In this document: positions 45,795 through 56,182 of the stretch, in pieces
How positions within the stretch are numbered: position 1 is the stretch's first letter
Layout of the letters: each line of letters begins with the position of its first letter
Assembly (NCBI RefSeq): GCF_005239225.2
Contig: NC_133300.1
Span: forward strand, 18,899,584 to 18,963,583
DNA from: Populus alba
Taxonomy: Eukaryota; Streptophyta; Magnoliopsida; Malpighiales; Salicaceae
Direction of reading: 5' to 3'
Length of the DNA stretch: 64,000 bases
Notes under the pieces: model-generated
The model's database searches: none
What the model saw: only the letters and a program-made list of their open reading frames with translations
What the model was told of the DNA's origin: nothing
Made by a program: the position numbers and the translations under genes

Positions 45795-45960
45795 GGGCTG
45801 GGCCGGCCCAATTAATTGGGCCGGACTCCAGCCCCAAAAAGACGTTGGGCCGGACTCGGCCCAACAGTGTCTTGTCTTCTGGGCCGGACCGGCCCAGACC
45901 CGCAATCTGGGCCAGACCGGCCCAGACCCATATCATTGGGCCAGACCCTGTCTGGCCCAA
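45795..45960. promoter_or_regulatory. TGGGCC/GGCCCA motif cluster in LTR B
   Basis: About ten TGGGCC or GGCCCA hexamers in 165 bp, including a perfect 22-bp palindrome at 45803-45824 centred on AATTAATT. TGGGCC/T is the site II element bound by TCP factors in plant promoters. In sense it lies ~450-620 bp downstream of the LTR TATA box, so a role in transcription is conjecture. Confidence 0.45.
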
Positions 45961-46411
45961 AAGAAAAACAGAAATGAACGGGGGGAATTATTTTCCCCCC
46001 CGTGCCTCCTGCATGCAGAAACGATTCTGCATGCAGGGGGCAAGAATTAAAACAAGATTAACAAAAATGTGCAGGGGAGGAGGCGTACCTGGCGCGGCGG
46101 AGACGATGGCTTGCTGGCGGTGCTGCGGTGGAGGCGGTGGCAGTGACCTACTCCTGTCGACTCCTCACGGCGAATTCCAAGTGGTCCGGCGACATCCTCT
46201 CGGTTCGTTTGCTTGGTTTCGGTTTTCTCACTTCCCTCCTGGTTTCAAACCTTCCCTTTGCTTTCGGTTTTCTTGGGTTTTTTGGTAACTCTCTCCTCTG
46301 TTATGGTGTTTCTCTCTCTTCCTCTCTCTCTCAACTGTCTCGGTTTTTTCTTTCTTTTTCGGGTCACTCCATCGGTCCCTTTTTTTTTCCTCTTCTCACT
46401 CTGCTTCTTCT

Positions 46412-46421
46412 CTATTTATAG
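46412..46421 (-). promoter_or_regulatory. TATA box of LTR B
   Basis: CTATAAATAG on the minus strand, equal to the LTR D motif. The expected start of R lies ~30 bp further on in sense (about 46380). Confidence 0.5.
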
Positions 46422-46689
46422 GCATATCGGGGCATGCATGGGGGAATGAGGCGTGCTGGTCGGTCGGTCGGTAGGCGCCGCTGCCAAGGTGCTTCTCTCG
46501 GGTTCGGTGGCGCGGCGGGTGGTCGACCAGCGGCTTCGGTTTCAGGGGTCCCAAGGTGTGGGGCGTCGGGCCATGGCACGTGAGGAGAGAGGCGGGGACA
46601 AAAACCCCGGTTTTCCTCTCCTCTGCTACGCCTGCGGGGGGGAAGAAGAAGAGAAACAGTGCCGTTCAAAACGGCACCGTTTGGTCTTC

Positions 46690-46721
<32 letters not shown>

Positions 46722-47445
46722 CGAATGAAACGGTGTCGTTTTGGAGAAAACGCGCCGTTTCATTTAAATGTGGCGCCAGAAATGCGCCAACGTTCACATC
46801 AGTCCCCCAATTATTTTTGTTCCTTTCAATTGCGTCCCTGCCAATTTCGGTCTTGTCCGCCAAGTTGGCCGCCTTTTCCACTTTGGTCCTTGGCCTCTAA
46901 ATTATGCAATTTAGCCCTCAATTGATCAATAAACTTCCAATTTCTTCAATTAGACCCCTCAATCAATTCCAAACAGCCCCCCTATCTTTGCGCATTTTCA
47001 AATTGGTCCCTGGTTTCGGATTTTCACAATTAAACCCCTAATTGGCCATTAAACTTCAATATTTATGCAATTAAGCCCCTGATTTGACTTAATAAATTCC
47101 TAAAAATCATAATTTGGCCCCAGAACTTTAATTTCTTCAATTTAAAGCCCAAATTGACTTAAAAAATCAATTTTCTTGCAATCAAATCCCCTATAAATCC
47201 AATAAAAAATCAATTAAACCCATAAACATCCAAATTTGGGCTTCTCTCCTCAAAATTCAAAATTTCCTTCTCAATAGGGTTTTCATCCTTCAAGAATATA
47301 TTGTCAAAAATCCAATCTTTGTATCTTTATACTCCTTGACTAATTTTCTGACCATTTTCCGAGCGCTTCTGCCTCTTGTCATTTTTCTAACCTTCTTTGG
47401 CTATTTATTTTATTTTTTGCGGGGACCCAAAAATGGGTTACAACA

Positions 47446-47461
47446 GATGCCCCCTCTTTAT
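47446..47461 (-). promoter_or_regulatory. Polypurine tract of element B
   Basis: Plus strand GATGCCCCCTCTTTAT, adjacent to the LTR end; one base different from A and C. Confidence 0.8.
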
Positions 47462-47569
47462 AGAACTTACGGAGCGAAGGTTTTGCGCAGTAAGTTTTAT
47501 AAAGATAGTCCCAACTAAACTCCCGAAAACTGATCTGGTCGAAGCTTGATCGATCTGAAACTCTTTCTT

Positions 47570-48470
47570 TACAACAATCCTCTTCGGCCATCGGAATCCC
47601 ATCTGGCAATTCCCTTTAACGAAAATGAAATATGAGGTCCCTTCTGGCGACCCCTTTTTGAAAAATATCGAAATGCGAGATCCCTTCTGGCGATCTCCTT
47701 TAATCAAACTTATAATCCCATCTGGGATTCCTATTAACAAACATGAAGTATGAGGTCCCATCCGGCGACCTCCTAAAATAGTGAAACGCGAAATCCCTTC
47801 TGGTGATTTCAAACAACCTGGAATCCCATCTGGCGATTCCTTTTAACCAACATTAAGTGTGAGGTCCCATATGGCGACCTCCACAATAGTGAAACACGAG
47901 ATCCCTTCTGGCGATCTCAAACAACCTGGAATCCCATCTGGCGATTCCTTTTAACCAACGTGAAGTGTGAGGTCCCATCTGGCGACCTCCATAATAGTGA
48001 AACACGAGATCCCTTCTGGCGATCCCAAACAACCTGGAATCCCATCTGGCGATTCCTTTTAACCAACGTGAAGTGTGAGGTCCCATCTGGCGACCTCCAC
48101 AATAGTGAAACACGAGATCCCTTCTGGCGATCTCAAGCAACCTGGAATCCCATCTGGCGATTCCTTTTAACCAACAAAGTGTGAGGTCCCATCTGGCGAC
48201 CTCCCTAATAGTGAAACACGAGATCCCTTCTGGTGATCTCAAGCAACCTGGAATCCCATCTGGCGATTCCTTTTAACCAACATGAAATACGAGGTCCCAT
48301 CTGGCGATCTCAAACAACCTGGAATCCCATCTGGCGACTCCTTTTATTCAAAGCTGAAATATGAAGTCCCTTCTGGCGATCTTCATCGAAAAACGAGATC
48401 CCTTCTTGCGATCTCTTTTAACCAAACAACTTGGAATCCCATCTGATGATTCCCTTTTACCAATTGCTAT
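47570..48470 (-). repeat. 3'-UTR tandem repeats of element B
   Basis: Units of about 108 bp; ACGAGATCCCTTCTGGCGAT recurs near 47895, 48003, 48112 and 48217. Each unit contains three sub-repeats of the type GAGGTCCCATCTGGCGACCT, GAGATCCCTTCTGGCGATCT and GGAATCCCATCTGGCGATTC. Flanking copies are more degenerate. The sub-repeat also occurs in arrays of C and E. Confidence 0.8.
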
Positions 48471-49130
48471 CGATGTCGTTCTTCCTGCTGGCAGGGTTTG
48501 AAAAATATTATCTTCTCTTCTTGTTGTTCTAGACTCAACTCAATGATTCTTTCGTCGTCCACAATCTCGTTGGAATGTACTAAGATCTCCTCCTGTAACG
48601 ATAAAAAAACATACGTGCAATGACTTTATGATTAGATGCAATGCATGCATTCGTACCTGGTTTTGAAACATAGGCCCCCCATCCTCTTTTCTAGTTCACG
48701 AGACTCCCTCGTGACATGAGCTTGCTTTTGAAGTCGTATGCTGGATTCATCTCTCGTGTTGTCTTTTTATCATATTCTTGGAGAAGAAGTATTTGACTTT
48801 CCTCAAGTAATCCTTTTCTCAAAATGTAAGACTTGTTCTTGCCTTTATGTCATGCTTTTGTCAAATGCTTTAGCTTGGTTTTCAAATCTATAGGCTTCCG
48901 TAAAACTTTTCATAAAACATCTTGTATTGCCCCCAGTGTGGAGGTGTGATTTTTTTTTTTGGGCTTTTATATAGAGAAGAAATTCGTCCAGTCGGTGCTA
49001 AACTTTTTAAATGAGTGAGGAGATGCAATGTTGGGATTAATGCAAAAATGATTGTTGTGAGATCAATGCACAAAAGGAAAGAAATCAATGGCCAAACTTT
49101 GCTTTATTGATTTAAGGAACTACATCAAGC
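48471..49130 (-). other. Post-pol spacer of element B
   Basis: No gene. Holds GAAACATAGGCCCCCC (about 48665-48680), followed in sense by the donor-like CCAG/GTACGA (48657/48656), and GCCCCCAGTGTGGAGGTGT (48929-48947). Both blocks are shared with A and C. Confidence 0.5.
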
Positions 49131-50787
49131 ATAATATCTTTTTACAAAGTCAGAATTCACAAGCCGAGCTAGGTCTTCTCCATCCATTCTAGCTAACTTC
49201 AACGCTCCTCCTGAGAATGCCTTTGTTACTACATAAGGACCCTCATAATTTGGTGCTCATTTGCTTTGATCATCTCCTGGTAATGACAATATTTTCTTCA
49301 ATACTAGATCCCCTTCTTGAAACAAACGCGGTCTAACCTTCTTATCATACGCCTTAGCCATTCGTTTCTGATAAAGTTGGTGATGACATATTGCGGCCAT
49401 CCTCTTCTCACTGATCAAGTTCAATTGCTCGTATCTCACTCTGGCCCACTCGGCCTCTTCTATCTCAGAATCTATTAACACTCTTAACGATGGGATTTCC
49501 ACTTCCAAAGGCATCACTGCTTCCATACTGTACACCAAAGAATATGGGGTAGTCCCTGTTGAGGTTCGAACTGCGGTGCGATATGCATGAAGGGCAAATG
49601 GTAACATCTCATGCCAATCCTTATAGGTGACTACCATCTTCTGAACAATCTTTTTGTCATTCTTGTTAGCAGCTTCTACCGCCCCATTCATCTTTGGTCT
49701 ATATGGCGAAGAATTGGAATGCTTGATTTTCCATTTAGTGCAGAGCTCTATTATCATCTTGCCGTTGAAATTCTGGGCATTATCAGTTATAATCTATTCT
49801 AGGGGACCATACCGACATATCAAATCTCTCTCAATAAATTTCTTCACCACTTTTTGTGTCACATGAGCAAATGACCCGGCTTCTACCCATTTTGTGAAGT
49901 AGTCAATAGCCACGAGGATAAATCTATGACCATTGCTCGCTTTTGGGTTTACAGGTCCAATCACATCAATTCCCCACATCGCGAAGGGCCATGGAGATGT
50001 TAAGTTAAACAGAGGAGCTGGTGGCATATTGACCTTATCACTGTAAATTTGACATTTGTGACATTTTCTGACATAGTCGATACAATCTTTTTCTAGTGTC
50101 AATCCAAAAATAACCAGCCCTTTGGATTTTCCTTGCCATCATGTGCCCGCTAGCATGGGTTGAGCAAATCCCCTCATGGACCTCTCTTAATGCCTTTTCT
50201 AGCATCTGCCTCATCCAAACACCTTAACAGCGGTACCATCAAATGATCTTTTATATAAAATCTCTCCATCTAAATAGAAGTCTATAGCCAACCTTCTCAA
50301 GGTTTTCTTATCCGTGTTAGAAGCTCCCACCGGATATTCCTGATTCTGCACAAGATTCTTGATATCGTAATACCAAGGTTGTCCGTCCATCTCTCCTTCA
50401 ACTAAACAACAGTGCGCTGGATCATTTCTAATATTAATGTGTACTGGTTGTACCTTGCACTTGAGGTCAATGGTAGTCATAGCAGCTAATGTGGCCAAAG
50501 CATCCGCAAAATGGTTCCCCTCCCTTCCTAGATGGGTGAATCTAATTTCTTTCAAATTCCTTTGCTAGCATGGATAGGTATTCCTGGTACGGCCTCAACT
50601 TTTCCTCTTTGGTTTGCCATTCCCCTTTGACCTGGCAGATGATCAACATTGAATCCCCATATACATCTATCTTCTTTATCTTTTAACTCCAATGCCGCTT
50701 CTAAACCGAGTATACAAGCTTCGTACTCAGCTGTATTGTTTGGTGCACTCAAAATGTAGTTTGACCGAAACTGGGTATTGTTTCTTA
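49131..50787 (-). pseudogene. pol: Archaeal-type RNase H and integrase of element B
   Basis: Order in sense: RNase H fragments (50552-50752 with NNTAEYEACILGLEAALE; 50211-50555 with GNHFADALATLAAM), integrase zinc and first catalytic parts (49794-50102, CHKCQ and WGIDVIGPVNPK), then the rest (49257-49757, NGAVEAANKN). Lesions: TAG at 49794-49796 where A has AAG before IITDNAQ; TGA at 49257-49259 where A has TGG (Trp); frame shifts near 50102, 50215 and 50560, some probably single-base. The protein would have cleaved RNA-DNA hybrids and inserted cDNA. 49555-49990 is far more similar to A1 than the flanks. Confidence 0.8.
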
Positions 50788-52582
50788 TTAGGAGAGATTA
50801 TTAGCCGCCCCTGCCCCGTTACCATGTACATTTACTGCCCCGTCAAAAACATGGTTCCACCACTCTGTCTTCTCTTCTTCCTTTTCTATTGACGATATAT
50901 CTTCATCAGGGAAATCAAAATCCAAAGGTTCGTAATCTTCAACAGCATTATCGGCCAGATGGTCTGCAATGGCACTCCCTTTTACGGCTTTCCTTGTCAT
51001 GTACACTATGTCATATTCTGCTAATAAAACCTGCCACCTTGCAATTCGACTTGAGAGAAAAGGCTTATTACAAATATACCTCAGAGGATCCAATTTTGAA
51101 ATCAACCAAGTGGTATAGTATAACATGTAATGTCGCAACCTCTTTGCCGCCCACACCAACGCACAACAAAGTTTTTCTATTTCCGTGTATCTGGACTCAC
51201 ATTCAGTGAATTTCTTACTCAAGTAATAAATAGCTCTTTCCTTCCTTCCGGTTTCATCATGCTGACCCAATACACATCCCATGGCTACTTCAGTTACGGT
51301 TAGATATAATACTAGAGGTTTCCCTGATACAGGAGGCACCAGTAAAGGTGGATTTTGTAAATAATGCTTGATTTTATTGAACGCCTCCTCACACTCCTCA
51401 TTCCAGGTTCCAGGGTTCTTTTTCCTTAGTAGTCGGAATATAGGCTCGCATGTTGTTGTTAGCTGAGCTATAAATCGAGCAATGTAATTCAACCTTCCTA
51501 AGAATCCTCTTACTTCTTTCTCCGTCTTAGGGGATGACATAGCTTGAATGGCCCTTACTTTGTCTGGATCCACCTCTATACCTCTATCGCTTACCACAAA
51601 TCCCAACAGCTTGCCCGACTTAACTCCGAATGAACATTTTGCAGGATTAAGCCTTAGTTCATACTTCCTCAACCTCTCAAATAACTTCCTCAAGACTTCC
51701 ACATGATCCTGTCCCTTTTTAGACTTGGCAATCATATCATCTACATACACCTCAATTTCTTTATGCATCATGTCGTGGAATAGAGCCACCATTGCTCTTT
51801 GATATGTGGCACCTGCGTTCTTTAACCCAAATGGCATGACCTTGTAGCAGTAGGTCCCCCAAGGTGTGACGAAAGTTGTTTTTGCCTTATCCTCGGGAGC
51901 CATTTTTATTTGATTGTATCCTGAAAAACCGTCCATAAAGGAATAAGTGGAACTTCGGGCAGCGTTATCCACTAAAACATCTATGTGTGGTAGAGGAAAA
52001 TCATCCTTAGGACTAGCTCTATTCAAATTCCGAAAATCTACACAAACTCTAATCTTCCCTTCCTTCTTAGGCACCACAACAATGTTAGATACCCATTGCG
52101 GATATCTAACTACTTCTAGAAAGCCAGCATCCCATTGCTTTTTGAGTTCTGCCTTGACCTTGATCCAGACGTCCGGGTGGGCCCCTCCTCAGTTTCTGCT
52201 TGACTGGCTTATACCCTTCTTCCAACGGTATCTTGTGTTCTACATACTTGTATCCAAACCGGGCATATCTTCATATGACCAAGCAAAGACATCCGAATAT
52301 TCTTGTAATAGGGTGATCAGTTTTATCCTTTGTTCAGAAGTAATTAAGGTACCTATTTTCAACTCTTTCTTGAGCTGACCATTGCCCACATTGATAGTTT
52401 CGAGTTCCTCGGTGGCAGGCTTCCAAGTCTGTTCCTGTTGTTCTACTAGCCTGGTGAATTCACTGATATTGCTTTCATCCCACTCTTCTTCTTCCATAGA
52501 TATTACATGCTCGTTCAAGTTTGGCCATTTATTCTTGATGCTAGATGTATGTGATGTTGTAGGAGATCCGCTTTCAGGATTC
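50788..52582 (-). pseudogene. pol: Reverse transcriptase and RNase H of element B
   Basis: The 429-aa frame 50788-52077 includes VDFRNLNRAS, MDGFSGYNQI, MPFGLKNAGATYQRAM, YVDDMIAKSK and the degenerate RNase H (LYLTVTEVAMGCVLG), then reaches the start of the second RNase H (VFDGAVN). The N-terminal linker is in another frame (52240-52582), with frame changes in 52080-52240. The first exon base pair is the inferred acceptor at 52582/52583. RT motifs are intact but the frame is broken. Confidence 0.85.
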
Positions 52583-52793
52583 CTGAAAGCGGGAAGTGCT
52601 TGGTGTAAATGCATATATAAATAAACAATTTTTGAAAAAGTGCATGATCTCACATTTATTCAAAGGGAAAAGGTGGGCTCCATGACAAACATAGAATCTA
52701 GCTGACATCATGAGCCTCGATTGTCAACTAGAGAAAATAAAGCAAGCATAAGCAAATGACAAAAACATTTTAAGGCAAACAAAGTTGGTTTAC
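52583..52793 (-). other. Predicted 211-bp intron between protease and RT, element B
   Basis: Minus strand: donor GTAAAC at 52793 after AAAAT, acceptor CCCGCTTTCAG ending at 52583. Same length, phase and splice junction as in A1; inside, TTGACAATCGAGGCTCA is conserved and the rest is diverged. Splicing fuses VFKM to the NPESGS frame. Confidence 0.75.
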
Positions 52794-54433
52794 ATTTTGA
52801 AAACCATTGGAGCTTCTTGGGTCACCCAATTCTGGAACTTTTCGCCTTGAGCCAACTTGCGCACAAAGGTCTTGGCGAAGACTTCTTCTAGTGTATGGAT
52901 TGTCAGTTGTGGCAGCACTTCATCTTCTTTTCCCGTTATTTCTTTCGCATCACCTTTTTCCTTCTCCTTCCCCTCCAAGGTGTTTATGCTCATATTTGCC
53001 AGCTCTAGACCCAGGCTTTCAGCTCCCTTATCATGTTGCACTATGTATGCAGCTCTTGGGAATGATACGCTAAGGGGAGGGATTTCCAGCTGTTCTTCTT
53101 CAAGATCTCTTCCTTTAATTCTAGCCATCCTTCTTGTCCTTCTCCGATCAGCAGCCCAACGATAATCCTCTTGGTTAGGTTGATATCCTAGCCCAAATCT
53201 TTGATCAGCCTTTCTCTTCCTTGTCGGATTAGCCCCTTCTGGTATTCCGCAAGCGAGGTTATATCGACGTGGGACCCCACGGTTAAAGAAACATAGACTT
53301 GCCATCCTTACTGCTTCTGAGATCCTTGGCCTTCTTAGCACGGTGTTCTCTGGTACCCAATCAGCGTTCACGATCTCAAAAGCATGGATATTGTTATCCT
53401 TGCAATCCTCCGCTTCGATGAAAGGCACAGCCACATTCTTTGTCATGGCTATTGCCTCCTCAGCCCTGACGGTTACTAACATCCCATTCATGATGTACTT
53501 CAGACATTGGTGTAATGATGAAGCTACTGCCCCCGCTGCGTGGATCCAAGGTCTTCCCAACAACATACTATAGGAAGGGTGAATATCCATAACCTGAAGT
53601 GTCACTAGGAACATTTGCGGTCCCACATATAGCTCCACTTCTAAAGTCCCAAGTATTGGCCTAGGTGAGCCATCATATGCTCTGGCCATCATAGTACTTG
53701 GCTTCATATGAGATTCATCAATCTGCATTTCCTCTAAAATGTGCTTTGGCAATACGTTCAGGGCCGAGCCATTATCGACGAGCACCTTCCCTACCGAGCA
53801 GTCTTTGCACCTAACCGTGATGTATAAAAGGCTTGTTGTGTCCGGTACCTTCAGCATCAAGCTCATCAGCCGTGAAGTAGAGGTAATTAGTTGCATGGGA
53901 TCCTCCCCACTAAATTGCTCCATAGTTTTATGCTCAATGTCCTGGGGTACATATGCCTCATTTAATACCTTTTGCAAGGCATTTCGATGCGGCTCAGAGC
54001 TGAGTATCAAGGACATAAGGGAGATCCGAGCTGGAGTCTTTTTTAGTTGATCCACTATGCAATATTCGCTATGCTTGATCAACTTCAAAAATTCATTTGA
54101 TTCCTCTTCCGTTACTGGCTTATTAACTTCTGGTGCTTTGTCCGGATCTACCACTTCTTTACCCTTTTCCTTCCTCCATTCTTCAGGCGTAAAGCAGCGA
54201 CCACTCCTGGTCAAACCACCTATCTCTGTCTGGAACAAAGGAAGAGGCGTTCGAATGTTAGATGCATACCCATAATTATACGGCATGGCATTGTGATTCT
54301 CTCTTGTGCAAGACGGTTTAATCAATATAAGCCTTGGGGGCCCATTAGCAGTCTGTTGAACCCTGCAAACTCCTGCCATCTTATCTTGACCTTCCATCAT
54401 ACTTACTTCACACCTGCTCTCCATTGGTTTCAA
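52794..54433 (-). CDS. pro: Gag C-terminal region and protease of element B
   Basis: Open for about 547 aa (the frame runs to a TAA at 52790 when unspliced). Motifs: LTRSGRCFTPEEW, TEEESNEFLKLIKHSEYCIV, retropepsin loop VLVDNGSALNVLP, EVELYVGPQMFLVTLQVM, YSMLLGRPWIHAAGAV and a basic linker (RRRTRRMARIKGRDLEEEQL). It shows the uninterrupted form of the region into which C inserted in A1: the AACAC-equivalent site is near 53750. Active triad is DNG. The frame overlaps gag (54430) by four bases. Confidence 0.85.
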
Positions 54434-55682
54434 TCCCTCAATTGTCCCATCCTCAACATTTTAGCAATCTTTTCACAAAACTCGGTGCAATCCTCAATGT
54501 GATGTCCCTCTCTTCCATGGAACTCATAGTAGTCACCTCTCTCCAATTGGCTTACCACCTTCACCGCTAGAAATCCTGATTGTACTAACATGTCGTACAA
54601 CCTTTTCATCGGCACCTTCAACACCTTGCATTGATTTCCCACTTCGATCATGCCTATTCTGCCACTGTTTGGAACATGTTTAGGCAATGGGTTTGAATTG
54701 ACATTGGGCTTGTCTTCAAAAGATACCCATCCTAACTTAATAAGTTCCGATAACCTTTTCTTGAATGCATAGCAGGTTTCAATCCCATGCCCGGGATTAC
54801 CCCCATGGTACTCGCAAGTCAAATCGGGCTTGTACCAAATTGGGAATGGTGGTTGTAGTGGTAGTGTAGGGATAGGAGCTATTTGTCCAATGCTCAAAAG
54901 TTTGGCATACATGTCCTTCAAAGGCATGGGTAATGGTGGCAATTGTTCTGAGGTGTATCCTGAGTGGGGTCTTTTGGTAATGATTTTGGTAGTTTGGTTG
55001 GTTATTTGTTCGGTTAGGTGAAAAAAGATTGGTTAAAGTTTATGCATGGGGGATTGCAGAGTAGGTGCTTGTGGGCTGTGGAAATTTACTTTTTTGCCTT
55101 TATACCCGCCTTCCAAATTGTTAACGTCCCCTTTCTCTTTTCCTTCCCATAAAAACCTTTCTTCTCTAAAGGCTCCGCTATGCGCCCTGCTTTAATTCCT
55201 TGCTCGATTTCTTTCCGCCACACGTACAACATCATAGAAAATGTTGAGATGAGCTACCCATTAAATGCTCATAGTAAGGTGCCTTGAATGTATTGGCGAA
55301 CAAAGTCACCATCTCCGTTTCTATCAAAGGGGTTGCACGTGCGTGGCCTCGTCCCTCCATCTTTGTGCATAAGCCCTCACTGACTCTTGGCTTCTCTTTT
55401 CCATTGACATGAGGCTCGTTCGATCTGGAGCAATTTCCAAATTGAACTTGTATTGCTTTAGGAAAGCCTCCACTAAGTCCGTTCCAATTTCTTAATCTTG
55501 ACATTAATCCAGCCTCATGTACCAACTTTAGCGCCAGATTCCCGATAGACTGTCTTGGAAAAAGTAGATCATTAACTTATCGTCATGAATCACTTCAGCC
55601 ATCTTGTTTGCAATAAGATCGAAGGTGAGTGTTTGGGCATTCCAAACCAGTATACCTTATAAACTCTGGTATCCTAAAATCT
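54430..55682 (-). pseudogene. gag: Gag of element B (broken, truncated by gap)
   Basis: 54430-54942 carries MPLKDMYAKLLSIGQIAPIP, the zinc-knuckle-like CEYHGGNPGHGIETC and YYEFHGREGHHIEDC, ending in a stop after GQLRD. Upstream, 55232-55525 shows gag pieces (LFANTFKAPYYEHLMGSS) in another frame, with indels in 54990-55240 and 55320-55560. From 55683 only N follows. Same architecture as gag of A1. Confidence 0.75.
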
Positions 55683-56182
55683 NNNNNNNNNNNNNNNNNN
55701 NNNNNNNNNNNNNNNNNNNNNNNNNNNNNNNNNNNNNNNNNNNNNNNNNNNNNNNNNNNNNNNNNNNNNNNNNNNNNNNNNNNNNNNNNNNNNNNNNNNN
55801 NNNNNNNNNNNNNNNNNNNNNNNNNNNNNNNNNNNNNNNNNNNNNNNNNNNNNNNNNNNNNNNNNNNNNNNNNNNNNNNNNNNNNNNNNNNNNNNNNNNN
55901 NNNNNNNNNNNNNNNNNNNNNNNNNNNNNNNNNNNNNNNNNNNNNNNNNNNNNNNNNNNNNNNNNNNNNNNNNNNNNNNNNNNNNNNNNNNNNNNNNNNN
56001 NNNNNNNNNNNNNNNNNNNNNNNNNNNNNNNNNNNNNNNNNNNNNNNNNNNNNNNNNNNNNNNNNNNNNNNNNNNNNNNNNNNNNNNNNNNNNNNNNNNN
56101 NNNNNNNNNNNNNNNNNNNNNNNNNNNNNNNNNNNNNNNNNNNNNNNNNNNNNNNNNNNNNNNNNNNNNNNNNNNNNNNNNN
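55683..56182. other. Assembly gap, exactly 500 N
   Basis: Run of 500 N. A round number is usually a placeholder, so the true distance is unknown. It hides the 5' part of B and perhaps the rest of the third A LTR and of the CACTA element. Long open frames across it are artefacts. Confidence 0.99.

Larger units (their letters stand above)
44810..47445 (-). repeat. 3' LTR of element B
   Basis: 2636 bp, plus strand TGTCACACCCCCTC...GGGTTACAACA. The first ~230 bp resemble LTR A (U5 block, GGAGTCGCCA at 44889-44898). Then follow poly-A/T stretches (45540-45730), a GGCCCA-rich cluster (45795-45960), a TATA box on the minus strand (CTATAAATAG, 46412-46421), and a U3 (46422-47445) with degenerate ~50-bp repeats of the type CAATTAAACCCCTAATTG. 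Confidence 0.8.
44810..55682 (-). mobile_element. Element B: Tat/Ogre-like retrotransposon (partial)
   Basis: Minus strand; 3' LTR 44810-47445, PPT 47446-47461, tandem repeats, integrase, two RNase H domains, RT, 211-bp intron, protease and gag, then the assembly gap. ORF1, leader, PBS and 5' LTR are missing. Protein domains are collinear with A but clearly diverged, except a ~435-bp patch in integrase. Coding regions carry several nonsense and frameshift lesions. Confidence 0.85.

Noticed and set aside
46128..46449. Hydrophobic Phe/Leu-rich frames in LTR B as a membrane protein
   Set aside because: Overlapping frames in a CT-rich part of the LTR around the TATA box, on the strand opposite to the element.
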